This document shows, in pieces, positions 12,134 to 22,300 of a stretch of DNA of 64,000 nucleotides. The stretch is from Cynocephalus volans. Lineage: Eukaryota; Chordata; Mammalia; Dermoptera; Cynocephalidae. The notes under the pieces were generated by a model. The model had not been told where the DNA came from. It saw only the letters and a program-made list of their open reading frames with translations, and did no database searches. How positions within the stretch are numbered: position 1 is the first letter of the stretch; each line of letters opens with the position of its first letter. Where the stretch lies: contig NC_084462.1 in the NCBI RefSeq assembly GCF_027409185.1, positions 184,688,071 to 184,752,070 of the forward strand, given 5' to 3'. The position numbers and the translations under genes are program-made.

Positions 12134-15100
12134 CTGCAGGGGACAGTGCAGGGTGAGCAGGGCCAGGACCCCCAGACCAGACCACCCATCAGCCCACCGC
12201 CAAGAGCCGAGCTGCTGCCTGTAGCAGAACTGGACACAGAGAGAAAGGCCTGGGCAGGGCCAGTAAGGGAGAAATGTTAGGGACGGCATGGGGACAGAGT
12301 AGGGACAGTGTGGGATCAGCATGGCGACAGGATGGGGACAGAGTGGAGACTGTATGGGGACGGTGTGGGGCAGTGTGAGGACAGCTTTGGGACAGACTAG
12401 GGACATTTTGGGGACAGTGTAGGGACAGTTTGGGAATAATATGACAGTGTGGTGTCAGGGTGGGGACTCTGTGGGAGACTGCTTGGGGACAGAGTGGGAA
12501 CGATGTTGGGAAGAGTATAGGAGACAGCATAGGGCCAGCGTGGGGACAACGTGGCCCACCTTGAAGAGGGTGACGGTGGCGCTGTAGCACACGCTGAGCA
12601 GGAAGAGCGTGATGAAGATGGTGATGGTCGTCCACAGCCCGTCCAGCTCCCCGTCCTGGGCCTCGGCACAGCTCTCGTCGGGTTGCAGCGCTGGACAGGG
12701 AGGGGGTGGTCAGTGCTGTGTCCTCCCCCGTGGGGCCTCTGGGGGGCGTGTCTGTCTGTGGCGGGGCAGGGGCATGGCGGGAGGCCCAGGAGGAAGGGCC
12801 CCGGCTGGGCTGGGCCACAGCACCCTGAGGTCAGCTGTCCTCAGCCATCCCCCCGAGCACCAGCCTCAGCTCCCCAACTCCTCCAGCTTGTGCCCCCGGG
12901 ATCTGCCAGACACCCCTGGCCATGGATGGTGGCCCGGCCAGCCTTGAGGCCCACTCCCTCTCTCCACACCCTGGTGCTGAGGCTGGTCAGGGCAGCATAA
13001 GCACCTTTGACCCCTGCAGGGCAGTGGTGCTGCAGCATGCTCCAGCTGGTGACCTGGCACAGAGGGCAGAGCCCGTCCTGGCAGGACCCTGGTGCAGGGA
13101 AGGGCAGTACACACCAGAAAGGGAGCCAGGGCCACAGCAGGGACAAGGCTGTGTCCTCTTGTGTGAGGGTCAGTGTGGGTGTGGGGGACTTGTGTGCGTT
13201 GGAGGGCATGTAGGTGCCCCCTTGTAAGAGCGGGGCTGCGTGTGTCTGAGCTGGTAACGTGTGGACCCTCTGCTGAGCAGCCACAGGTCACTGAGGTGCA
13301 CGTGGAGATGTGGGGTAGGCTAGTGTCCAGGACAGTGTCCATGTGACCAAGGGCTTGCTGTGCTCTGGCACCATGCAGTGCGCCCCATGTGATGCTCCAG
13401 TACGGTGGGTGTGTGCAACTGTGTGTGTATGTCTGTGTGTGCCAAGTGCGTGTGTGCAACTGTGTGTGTATGTCTGTGTGTGCCAAGTGCGTGTGTGCAA
13501 CTGTGTGTGCATGTCTGTGTGTGCCAAGTGCGTGTGTGCGGCCCTGGGCCGGGTGATGCTCAGGAGGACGGGCTTGTCTTCATGGGTCTGGAATCAGTGT
13601 CCTTGTGGGTGTGTGGGACAGTCCCTCTTAGGGGGTAGAAAGGCCCACTTGCCTTTGCCTCTCTGGTGCACAGGAGTGAGTGTCCCAATCTGTGGGCATC
13701 TCTGTCCCCACTCAAGGGCAGAGCTGCCTGAGCTGTGTTGTGAGGGGCAAAGGAGGGCCTATCCCTACACTCATGGGCCAGGTGTGCATCTTGAGGGGAC
13801 AAAGAGTGACCCTGTGGACAGAGAATTGGGGTGGGGGGCAAGGACAGGCTATTACAGAGGTGAGAACTGAGTGCTGGTTTCCCTCAGGGGCTCCTAGGGG
13901 CTTCTCATTGCCCAGCCCAGAGCTGCTGCTGGCTGCAGAGAGGGCTAGTGACAGGAGCCATGTGTGAAATGCCCCCTCCTTGGCAGAGAACAACCCGCAG
14001 GCACACCCCTTCCTGCATGGCATGGGCACTGCACACTGTGGATCCGCCCCACGTGGGACCCGCTCTCCCCCCCATGAGGACCCCCCCCAGGCCATAGCCT
14101 CGGAAAGAACCATGACAGTCTTGCAGGGTCCCAGGGCAGCGCTGGGTGCTTTATTTCCATGCTGGGGCACCCGGAAGTATGTACGGGGTGGATGGGTGGG
14201 CGCTGAGAGTCCTCGCAGGACCCCGAGAGCCTGCGGGGGAGCGAGGGGCTTGCCGGGCGCTGCGCTCATTTACCCGGAGGCATGGAGATGGACTCCTGCG
14301 TGCTGTGGTTTTTCAGGGCCTCGTGCAGGACGTGGCAGGTGAATTCGTCTTTATTCTGCCACTGCCTCTTGTCCACCATGAGCTTGCTGTAGACGAAGTA
14401 GGTGCCGTCATCGTCCAGCACAGACGGCGTGGTCTTGTAGTTCTCAACTGGCTGCTTGTTGTGCTTCCACTCGACGTAGATGTCATCAGGGTAGAAGCCT
14501 TTGGCCAAGCAGGTGACACTGACCTTGCTGTTCACCATCTCCTTTGCGGATGGGGCCAAGACGTACACCTGCGGCTCCATGGGCTGCCCTGTGGAGACAG
14601 AGGTCAGCACAGATGGTCACCCCCAGGGTGGAGGGATGGCCAAGCCAGTGTCTGATGGTGTGGCTATGGCAGCCCCACAAGCCCCACAAGCCCCACCTGC
14701 CCCGCCAGCCCCACTGCTCCCACCTTTGGTTTTGGAGATGGTTCTCTCGACAGGGGCTGGGAGGGCTTTGTTCTGGACCTTGCACTTGAATTCCTTGCCC
14801 TTCAGCCAGTCCTGGTGCTGGATGGGCAGGACGCTGACCACGCGTAACGTGCTGTTGAACTGCTCCTCCCTGGAAGTCTTCTGGGCTGTGTGCACCTGCT
14901 CACCATCCACGTACCAGCTGATCTCAACATTGGGGTCATCCTTGCTCACGTCCACTACCACGCAAGTGACCTTGGGGGTGAGGGACATCATGAGGGTGTC
15001 CTTGGGTTTTGGCGGGAAGAGGAAGACTGAAGGTCCTACCAGTGGGCAATCCCATTTTTGGCCTTTGAGCTCTGCAGAGAGAGAAGATTGGGGGTTGCTG

Positions 15101-15734
15101 GGGTCTAGGAGGAGAGGAGAGTCCAGCTGAGGGAGGGAGAGTTTGGCCCTTGGGGTGGACTTAGGACTGGGTCAGGCACCTTTCAGAGGTGGCTCTCAGC
15201 AGGTCTGAGTCCAATGCCCACCTCTGTGCCTGGTGGAAACACCAAGAGGACCCTCTCCCCTAGCTGGAGAGGTGGAGACAGAGACCTCCAGGTGGAGAAA
15301 CAGACAGGAGCCTCCCTCACTGTCCTGGGCTGGGGTCACCGACCAGGGCCAGGTTGCCAGGATGAAGTATGTCCAGGCAGGAGGGCTGACCCCAACCCTG
15401 TCTTCCAGTGGACATCCCTCCCTGAGGCCCATCCTCTCACCAATGGTCTTGTCCACCTTGGTGTTGGTGGCTGGGTGGGCTACGTTGCATGTGGCTTTAC
15501 GGCTGGGCAAGCTGCTGGCGGGCACGGTCACCATGCTGCTGAGGGAGTAGAGCCCGGAGGAGTGCAGGACGGACGGGAAGGTGTGCACACCGCTGGACAG
15601 GGCGCCTTTGTTCCAAGACACGGTCACCGGCTCTGGGAAGTAGCCCTTCACCAGGCAGCCCATGGTCACCATTTGGCCGGATGAGCCTCCACTGCAGGGT
15701 GCCATGGGGAAGACTGAGGGGGCTTTGGGGCTGG
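12050..15734 (-). CDS. IGHG: Immunoglobulin gamma heavy-chain constant gene, downstream copy (secreted and membrane forms)
   Basis: Exons on the minus strand are CH1 15441-15734, fused hinge+CH2 14724-15071, CH3 14266-14588, M1 12560-12690 and M2 12050-12133. All exons start after AG, all donors are GT, the exons join in phase 1 as usual for Ig domains, and no stop or frameshift is seen. The secreted constant part is 321 codons, against 331 in the neighbouring gene. The gene has no start codon of its own because it is spliced to a rearranged VDJ exon, as is normal. It encodes the heavy-chain constant region of secreted IgG or of the B-cell receptor. Two features are odd: the separate hinge exon is missing, with a one-cysteine hinge now inside the CH2 exon, and CH3 is strongly diverged. 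Expression is inferred, not shown. Confidence 0.93.
12280..12550. repeat. Minisatellite in the M1-M2 intron
   Basis: Tandem variants of TGGGGACAGTG, roughly 11 bp plus longer variants, fill most of the intron. The other gene has a longer and cleaner version at 46020-46460. On the transcribed (minus) strand it is C-rich. Confidence 0.85.
12560..12690 (-). CDS. IGHG: IGHG downstream copy, M1 exon (extracellular spacer and transmembrane helix)
   Basis: This 131-bp exon has the usual M1 length. It begins after TCCAG and ends AAG|gtg. It encodes an acidic linker ([17 protein letters not shown]) and then a transmembrane helix starting [16 protein letters not shown] and ending [10 protein letters not shown]. 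The linker cysteine is typical of membrane gamma chains. It is spliced from the cryptic donor inside CH3 (CCGG|GTAAATGA at 14273-14272). Confidence 0.95.
12691..14149 (-). other. Intron between CH3 and M1, downstream copy
   Basis: Non-coding. It is about 340 bp longer than in the other gene (46606-47838), partly because of the TG-rich repeat at 13404-13540. Parts are clearly homologous between the copies. Open frames in it are not supported by any family. Confidence 0.6.
13404..13540. repeat. Three copies of a 41-bp TG-rich repeat
   Basis: The unit GTGTGCAACTGTGTGTGTAT...GTGCCAAGTGC recurs with GCAAC at 13415, 13456 and 13497, a period of exactly 41 bp. It is absent from the matching intron of the other gene. 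Confidence 0.85.
14150..14155 (-). promoter_or_regulatory. Poly(A) signal of secreted IgG mRNA
   Basis: AATAAA on the minus strand, followed by GCACCCAGCGCTGCC, lies about 110 bp after the CH3 stop. This sequence and spacing match the secreted poly(A) site of other mammalian IGHG genes. Competition between its use and splicing to M1 sets the secreted to membrane ratio. Confidence 0.93.
14266..14588 (-). CDS. IGHG: IGHG downstream copy, CH3 domain with secreted tail
   Basis: This 323-bp exon runs from CCACAG|GGCAGCCC to the TGA at 14268-14266, the standard length. It has the domain cysteines (TCLAKGFYP and FTCHV), the VEW tryptophan and TTPSVLD. It ends [18 protein letters not shown] hand alignment with the other gene's CH3 gives 63 identities in 107 residues, far below the rest of the gene. 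At the FcRn and protein A face EU 433 is K instead of H, H435 is kept and Y436 is S. The change at 436 makes N434-H435-S436 an N-glycosylation sequon (14302-14310). The internal donor CCGG|GTAAATGA is intact for the membrane form. The frame is open and the fold residues are kept, so it looks functional rather than decayed. Confidence 0.95.
14724..15071 (-). CDS. IGHG: IGHG downstream copy, fused hinge+CH2 exon
   Basis: The acceptor TCTCTGCAG (ending 15072) is the hinge acceptor of the other gene, but no hinge intron follows. The exon reads straight from a short hinge, [10 protein letters not shown] (E spans the CH1 junction), through LV into [15 protein letters not shown] and the rest of CH2, ending at KTK|gtggga (14724). 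The length is 348 bp (116 codons). CH2 keeps both domain cysteines, the Fc glycan site FNST, HQDW, KCKV and ALPAP. EU 253 is M, not the usual I, in DTLMMSLT. The lower hinge has PLVGP in place of human LLGGP. The hinge has one cysteine, so a single inter-heavy-chain disulfide is expected. A hinge encoded within CH2 is the IGHA layout and is unusual for IGHG. Confidence 0.9.
15441..15734 (-). CDS. IGHG: IGHG downstream copy, CH1 domain
   Basis: The exon runs from CTTGCAG|CCAGCCCC to ACCATTG|gtgaga, 294 bp or 98 codons. It encodes [17 protein letters not shown], then the [15 protein letters not shown] core, GVHTFPSVL and [16 protein letters not shown]. Domain cysteines and tryptophan are present. 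The cysteine in MAPC sits where human IgG2, IgG3 and IgG4 bond to the light chain; the other gene has it one residue later (APSC). About 78% of residues match the other copy by hand count. Confidence 0.95.
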
Positions 15735-17330
15735 CTGCAAGAGAGGAGGGCCCGTGTGACCATAGAATCCCACAAAGGGGACCAGGCCCCGGAGGCTCCT
15801 CCATTCTTGGCTTTCCCAGGGCCTGGTCCCTCTGCAGGGATCCAGTGCTGGGCTCCTGGGTGTCAGGTGCCCACCTGGCTGGACCCACCTACCTCTCCTC
15901 AGCCCCCTCCCTACCCCAGGAGGCTCCAGGACAGGCCCCGTCCCCAATGTGCTTCAGGACGTCCGCAGGCCAGCTGCTCAGCTGTGGCTCTCTGCTGCCC
16001 AGGGCCTGGTGTCCTGCAGCCTCAGACACTGGGCTCCTCAGCCCGGTCAGCACATGATTCTGCCTGGAGCCAGCACAGTCCTGGGCCTCCAGCCCCTTTC
16101 CCGGCTCGGCTCACCCGTGCCACCTCGGGCATGGCTTGCCTGGGCACACAGCCCCTCACCCCTGCTCCTGCCTCTGGTGGTTGCCCGGCCAGATGGTGGC
16201 ACCAGGTCTTGGCCAGCTTCTGGCTGATGCCCCAGTCCCTGGCCCTGTCTCCACAGGCTGGCCCTGCCCTGCCCGAGCTGGCACCTCCCCAGTAGATGGT
16301 GCTTGGCCACTTTCTGGCCCTGCTCTGCTCCCTGCCCCTCTGCCCAGAGCTAGGTCACGGCTGCTCTCTGCCTCTGGGTCCTGAGTCTTCTGGAGGTGGC
16401 TCTGCAGGCAAGGAGCCCAGGCCCTAACTCTGGTCGGGTCAGTGTTACGCATCCCTGGACCCAGCACCACCGTCCCTGCCCTGAATCAGCCCACACTCCT
16501 CAGACTCCCCACCAACCCGTGTACCTCTGCTCTCTGTGGGTCTCACCCACCCCATGCCAGCCCAGGATCCCACATCTGTGCTACGGCCCCGAGCTCCTGG
16601 CCGCAGTCCCTCCTGGGGTCTTCCTTGAATCCTTTCCTGTGGTTCACCCAGAGCCCCTCCCTCCAGCAGCCCTGCCTTCCACCCTTCCTGCTCCTGGGCG
16701 GGCTGTGGCCTGTCCTGTCCTTCCTGGCCTACTATCCAGCTCCTGTGTGATCCAGAACCTTCCTCCTGGTGGGGACCCTGATGAGCTCGGCCCAGGACCC
16801 CTGCCCACCCCCCCTTCAAGCATAGGTAGAGACCTTGCTCCTGCCCTGACTCTCTTCTATTCTACGTGGAGCCAGCACCCCCAGGCCAAAGGGAGGTCCC
16901 TCATCTTACTCTGATGCTGGCCCAGACACTCTAGGACTTCGTGATGGGCTGGGGTGCAGCTCCTACCCCCGAATAAGCTAAGCCTGCACCTGCCAGTCCT
17001 ATGCCCTCTGACCCCTGTCCCTACTTCTCATCTACAGGCCCCAGCCTGACTCCCTCCTCTGCCTTGACCTGCACCTCAGGCTTGGACAGCCCATGCTCAG
17101 CCCTGAATGGGCCCCTTCTAGCTTTAGGCACCTGTTCTCTGCAACTGCACCTGTCCGTGCAGGTGACCTCAGCCCCGAGCCCCTTCCCTATCCATCCCAG
17201 CACCTTGGAGCCGCTCACTGGGCTCAGCTCACGCTGTCCCTCGTGCACATGGAGGCTCACCTGAGCGCTCCTCAGACCTCAGCTGTCCCTGCTGCCTGCA
17301 CCTGGTCGGCTCACACCAGAGCCCAGGGCT
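15735..17330 (-). other. Intron between switch region and CH1, downstream copy
   Basis: GC-rich non-coding sequence, very similar to 49521-51100 in the other unit, with a few small indels. It forms the 3' part of the S-CH1 intron. Open frames on both strands are shadows. Confidence 0.7.
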
Positions 17331-19600
17331 CCCTGCAGCTCAGCACTCTGTCCCCTGAGCTTTTGGGCTGCTCCTGCCCCTCCTGCAGCTGCTCACCTGT
17401 GACTGCTCTGCCCCAGTGCCTTGAGTTCTTGGGGCTCCCCCTTTCCATCTGGCTACTGTTACCTGAGGCTGCTCTGCCCTTGTCTCCTGATGGATTGAAG
17501 CTTTCCCTGTCTGTCTTGCATCTGCTCACCTGTGCCTGCTTTGCCCCTGTCTCCAGAGCTTCTGGGGCTCCCCCTGCCCTTCCTGTCCCTGCAAACCTGT
17601 GGTGCTCTGTCCCTGTCCCTTGAGCTCCTGGAGCTCTCCCTGCCTGGCCTTCCCCTGCTCACCTGTGGATAACGTGTTCTTGTCCTCTGAGCTCCTGGGA
17701 CTGTTTCTGCCTGTCCTGCCCCTGCTCACCTGTGCCTGTCCTGTCCCTATGCCCTGAGCTCCTCAGATTAACCCTGCCAGCCCTGTACTGCTCAACAGTG
17801 GCTGCCCTGTCCCTGCCCTCTGAGCTCCTGTGGTTCTTCTTGCATGCCCTGCCCCTACTCATCTGTGGCTGCTCTGTCCCTGTCTCCTGAACTCCTGGAG
17901 CTCCCCATGCCCCTCCTGCATCTGCCTACCTGTGGCTGCTCTGCTCTTGTCCGCGGAGCTTCTGGGCCTGCTTCTGCCTTTTCCTGCCCCTGCTCACCTG
18001 TGGCTGCCCGGGCCCTGTGACCTGAGCTCCTGGAGCTCCCACTGCCCATCCCACTGCTGCTCGCTTGTGGCTACTCTGTCCCTGTCCCCTGACTTCCCAG
18101 AGCTCCCTCTGCCTGTCCTGCCCCTGCTCACCTGTGGCTATTCTGCAGCTGTCCCCTGAGCTGCTGTGGCTGCCCTGCCCATCCTTCCCTTGCTCACCTG
18201 AAGCTGCTCTGTCCCAGTCCCCTGAGCTGCTGTGGCTGTCCTGCCCTTCCTGCCACTGCTCACCTGAGGCTGCTCTGTCCCAGTCCCCTGAGCTGCTGTG
18301 GCTGCCCTGCCCATCCTGCCCCTGTTCACCTGAGGCTGCTCTGTCCCTGTCCCCTGAGCTGCTGTGGCTGTCCTGCTCTTCCTGCCCCTGCTCACCTGAG
18401 GCTGCTCTGTCCCTGTCCCCTGAGCTGCTGTGGCTGTCCTGCCCTTCCTGCCACTGCTCACCTGGGGCTGCTCTGTCCCTGTCCCCTGAGCTGCTGTGGC
18501 TGTCCTGCTCTTCTTGCCCCTGCTCACCTGAGGCTGCTCTGCCCCTGTTCCCTGAGCTGCTGTGGCTGTACTGCCCTTCCTGCCACTGCTCACCTGAGGC
18601 TGCTCTGTCCCTGTCCCCTGAGCTGCTGTGGCTGTCCTGCCCTTCCTGCCACTGCTCACCTGAGGCTGCTCTGTCCCTGTCCCCTGAGCTGCTGTGGCTG
18701 TCCTGCCCTTCCTGCCCTTGCTCACCTGAGGCTGCTTTGTCCCTGTCCCCTGAGCCGCTGTGGCTGCCCTGCCCATCCTGCCCCTGTTCACCTGAGGCTG
18801 CTCTGTCCCTGTCCCCTGAGCTGCTGTGGCTGTCCTGCCCTTCCTGCCCTTGCTCACCTGAGGCTGCTCTGTCCCTGTCCCCTGAGCTGCTGTGGCTGTC
18901 CTGCCCTTCCTGCCCCTGCTCACCTGAGGCTGCTCTGTCCCTGTCCCTTGAGCCTCTGTGACTGCCCTGCCCATCCTGCCCCTGCTCGCCTGAGGCTGCT
19001 CTGTCTCTGTCCCCTGAGCCGCTGTGGCTGTCCTGCCCATCCTGCCCCTGCTCACCTGAGGCTGCTCTGTCCCTGTCCCCTGAGCCGCTGTGGCTGCCCA
19101 GCCCATCCTGCCCCTGCTCACCTGAGGCAGCTCTGTCCCTGTCCCCTGAGCTGCTGTGGCTGTCCTGCTCTTCTTGCCCCTGCTCACCTGAGGCTGCTCT
19201 GCCCCTGTCCCCTGAGCTGCTGTGGCTGTCCTGCCCATCCTGCCCCTGCTCACCTGAGGCTGCTCTGTCCCTGTCCCCTGAGCTGCTGTGGCTGTCCTGC
19301 CTTTCCTGCCCTTGCTCACCTGAAGCTGCTCTGTCCCTGTCCTCTGAGCTGCTGTGGCTGCCCTGCCCATCCTGCCCCTGCTCACCTGAGGCTGCTCTGT
19401 CCCTGTCCCCTGAGCTGCTGTGGCTGTCCTGCCCATCTTGCCCCTGCTCACCTGAGGCTGCTCTGTCCCTGTCCTCTGAGCTGCTGTGGCTGCCCTGCCC
19501 ATCCTTCCCTTGCTCACCTGAGGCGGCTTTGTCTCTGTCCCCTGAGCCACTGTGGCTGCCCTGCCCATCCTGCCCCTGCTCACCTGTGGCCTGTTTTGCT
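17331..19600 (-). repeat. Switch region S-gamma of the downstream IGHG gene
   Basis: Tandem repeats fill this stretch about 1.6 kb upstream of CH1. 17331-18130 has diverged units of about 67 bp. 18130-19600 has about 22 very similar 66-bp units. On the sense (minus) strand the core is G-rich with GGGGCAGGATGGGCAGG and CAGCTCAGGGGACAGGGACA. Each unit carries AGCT, the palindromic AID hotspot. G-rich non-template strand, position between the I region and CH1, and AGCT density all fit an S region used for class-switch recombination. Because 66 is a multiple of three, a stop-free frame of 514 codons exists, but it is an artefact. Confidence 0.92.
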
Positions 19601-21650
19601 TGTCAAGACTGGAAGTGCTCTCCGCTGTCTCCTGGTTCCGGCTCCCACTTTCTTGCATCTTCTCCTCTGTGTCTGGCCTCACTCACTGAGGTGGGGTGCA
19701 TGGGGGACCCCTTGGCAATTGCGTCTTGGATGTCGTTGAGCTGCTCGTCGTGTGGTTGTGCTGTGTTAAAGCAGTTCAGGCTTCCTGGGGGTGGGCAGTT
19801 CGGTGTCCTTCACATGTGAGCTTTCCCACAGCCCAGCCCCCAGCAGAGTCAGAACGGGATTGAAACCAGGTCACGGCTTATTTCCTAAAGTTCCTTTTTC
19901 TTCTCCTATTTTCTGTGTCAGAGTGCGTGGGAGAGTCCAGTATGCTGAGGCTGCCTCATGTGGGTGGGTGCATGGGGGTGGGGTTGGTGGGTCCTGGGAC
20001 CCCCTGCACAGGTTGGGATGCTCGGCCACCATGAGCTGCTCTTCACTCTCTGCCTCCAATAGTCCCTGGGCCAGCCTGAGCCTGTTCCCAACTTGGCCTG
20101 CTCCACCCTGACGCCTCCTCCAGGGCTCAGGTCTCTGGGTAGCTGGGCCTCTCACCTAAGCCCTTTGGCTCCACCTAACCCAGTGGCTGCAGCGACAACA
20201 GGTGCCCAAGTTCAGGAGGACCCAGAGGTGGCAAAGAGAGGGAACCCTGGACAGGGACAGCCTTTTGGGCTGGCAGTCCTGAAGGAACCAGATGGGCCTC
20301 AGTTCTCGGGGCCGGGGGTTCAAGTTCTGTTCCTGGGGTCAAGGGGACATGCGACAGAGGGTGAACGTGGCAAAGCAGAGTGTGTGTGGCACAGGGCCAT
20401 CAACCCTGCAGAGGGGAGAACCAGGGGCCCATTCAGAGCCAGGGCTGAGCAGGGGCTTTCGAGCCTGGGCTGCAGGTCAGGGGAGAGGAGGTGGTGGGGC
20501 AGGGCCCTGAGTCTGAAAAGAGGGGACCAGCTACAGAGAGGGGAGGCCAGGCAGCGGCGGGCTTAGCTTTTTCAGGAGTAGGGGCTGCACCCTGAATTGC
20601 ACCAAGGTCCTAGGGTCGCTGGGCCAGCACCAGAGAGAGAACAGGGGCCTCCGTGGGGCATGGCGGTGCTGGCTCCATGCAGAGGAGGGGTGGGTCAGGG
20701 GTGGAGCAAGACCCCTTCCTGCGCTAGGGGTGGAGGGGGGAGGTGGTAGGGAGAGCTTGGACTTAGTTCAGCAGGGCCCTCACTAGGAGAGCAGGTCTGG
20801 AGGGAGCAGGAGCTGGGCAGGTGGCCTGAAGGGCAGGTTAGAGGATGGCCTGGTGGAGGGAGGTGACAGGGGAGAAGGGGAGGAAGAGAGACAGACCCCA
20901 AGGGCCCGAGGATGCGTCCTGGTGGAAGTGACCGCGATGGCATCTTGGGGAGGTGGGTCTTGGTCCTGGGGTCCCTGGAGGGAGCAGTCTCAGGGCTGCA
21001 GGTTGGCCTGGAGCTTGTGTGGGGTAGTGGTCACGGTCATCTCGTGGCCTCTGGGTCCAAATCATGCTCCCCCCGGGAAACACACACTCCACCAGGACGT
21101 CCCTAGGCCCCTGTGTCCCTGCTGGTTCTGGAGCTGCCCAAGGCCTGAGCCCCAGCCTGGCCCTGAAGGGGTGAATGTCCCAGAGAGAGCTGGATGCGCA
21201 CACGTGGCTCCAGTGGGGTCCATCCCTGCAGCCGAGGCTCCGGCATCGTTCAGAACTGGCTGAGCTTCTTGCATCTACGTGTAGATTGATGTTTTCACCG
21301 CATTGGGAAAGTTTGGTCTTTGTTTCTTTAAAGACTTCATCCCCATTTTGTCTTTTCTCCTCTCCTGGGATTTCAGTTTCACATATTTTGGAAGCTGCTC
21401 AGTGTCCTAGAGGACATTGAACCTCCCCCCCTGCAATTCTCTCTCTGTTCTTTGGGTTGGATTCAGCGGATTTCTGTGGATATTTCTCTAAGTTCGCTGA
21501 CCTTTCTCATGCCGTCTCCAACCTGCTGTTAAGCTCCTAAGTGATTTTTATCCTTTGAGAATTGTACTTTTTAGTCCTGAATTTGTATTTAGTCCTTGTA
21601 AATATTTTTGATTTTTCTGTAGAGATTCCCATCTATTTACTCATTATGAT
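19601..21650 (-). promoter_or_regulatory. Conserved region upstream of S-gamma, expected I-gamma promoter/exon
   Basis: This 2-kb non-repetitive stretch is almost identical to 54656-56700. By its place just 5' of the switch repeats it should hold the I-gamma germline-transcript promoter and exon that open the S region to AID. I could not locate a convincing STAT6 or NF-kB site or the exon borders by eye, so the sub-features are not given. No protein-coding gene is supported. Confidence 0.55.
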
Positions 21651-21659
21651 CATTTAAAA

Positions 21660-22300
21660 AAATCTTTAATCATATTTAAATTAGTTTTTAAATTTATTTT
21701 TTAAGAGTTTGTTTATTTATTTATTGTTCTTTGATTATTTATTTGTAAAATTTTAGGCCAGAAAACCAGTCTCAATACATTAAAAAAGACCTAGAAAATG
21801 TGTTCTCTAACCACAGTAGCTGAAGTAAACTTAGAAAATTCACAAATATGTGCAAATTAAAAACTTTCCTTAGTAAACAATGGATCAAAAGGAACATCAC
21901 AGGGACATTAAAGAGGACGTTGAGATAAAGATCAAAGCCCAGCACGTCAACGTCTGTAGGATGCAGGGCTCGCGCCGTGCTGAGGTGAACATCTGCACTT
22001 GTAAACACGTATATGAAAAATAAAAATCCCAAGTCAGTAATGTAAACTTCTACCTTAAGAAAACAGAAAAAGAAGAGCGAAGTAAATCAAAACAATTATA
22101 CGTAGGGAATAAGAAAGATCACAACAGAAATATATGAAATAGGGAATTGAAAAACAGTTGAGAAAATCAACAAAACCAAAAGCTGATTCTTTAAAAAGAT
22201 CAACAAAATTTGCAAACCTTTGTGCAGAGTGACCAAGGATCAAAGTGAGACGACGGAAACTACTAAAATCAGAACTACAGCAGGGGCAGCGCTACATTGT
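21660..22300 (+). mobile_element. L1 ORF2 fragment, plus strand
   Basis: AT-rich sequence reads on the plus strand like degenerate L1 ORF2 between endonuclease and reverse transcriptase. It includes the GAAAATTCACAAATATGTG and AGCTGATTCTTTAAAAAGAT landmarks common in L1. Many stops. A near-identical copy is at 56720-57360. Confidence 0.7.

Noticed and set aside
15037-15040. GT at the hinge/CH2 joint of the downstream gene as a splice donor
   Set aside because: CTG|GTAGGA resembles a donor, but no acceptor exists before the CH2 body, so using it would remove the start of CH2.
18138-19682. Open frame of 514 codons on the minus strand, and 298 codons on the plus strand, with 22-residue repeats
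   Set aside because: These lie in the S-gamma repeat; a 66-bp period keeps frames open on both strands. No start context, domain or codon bias supports a protein.
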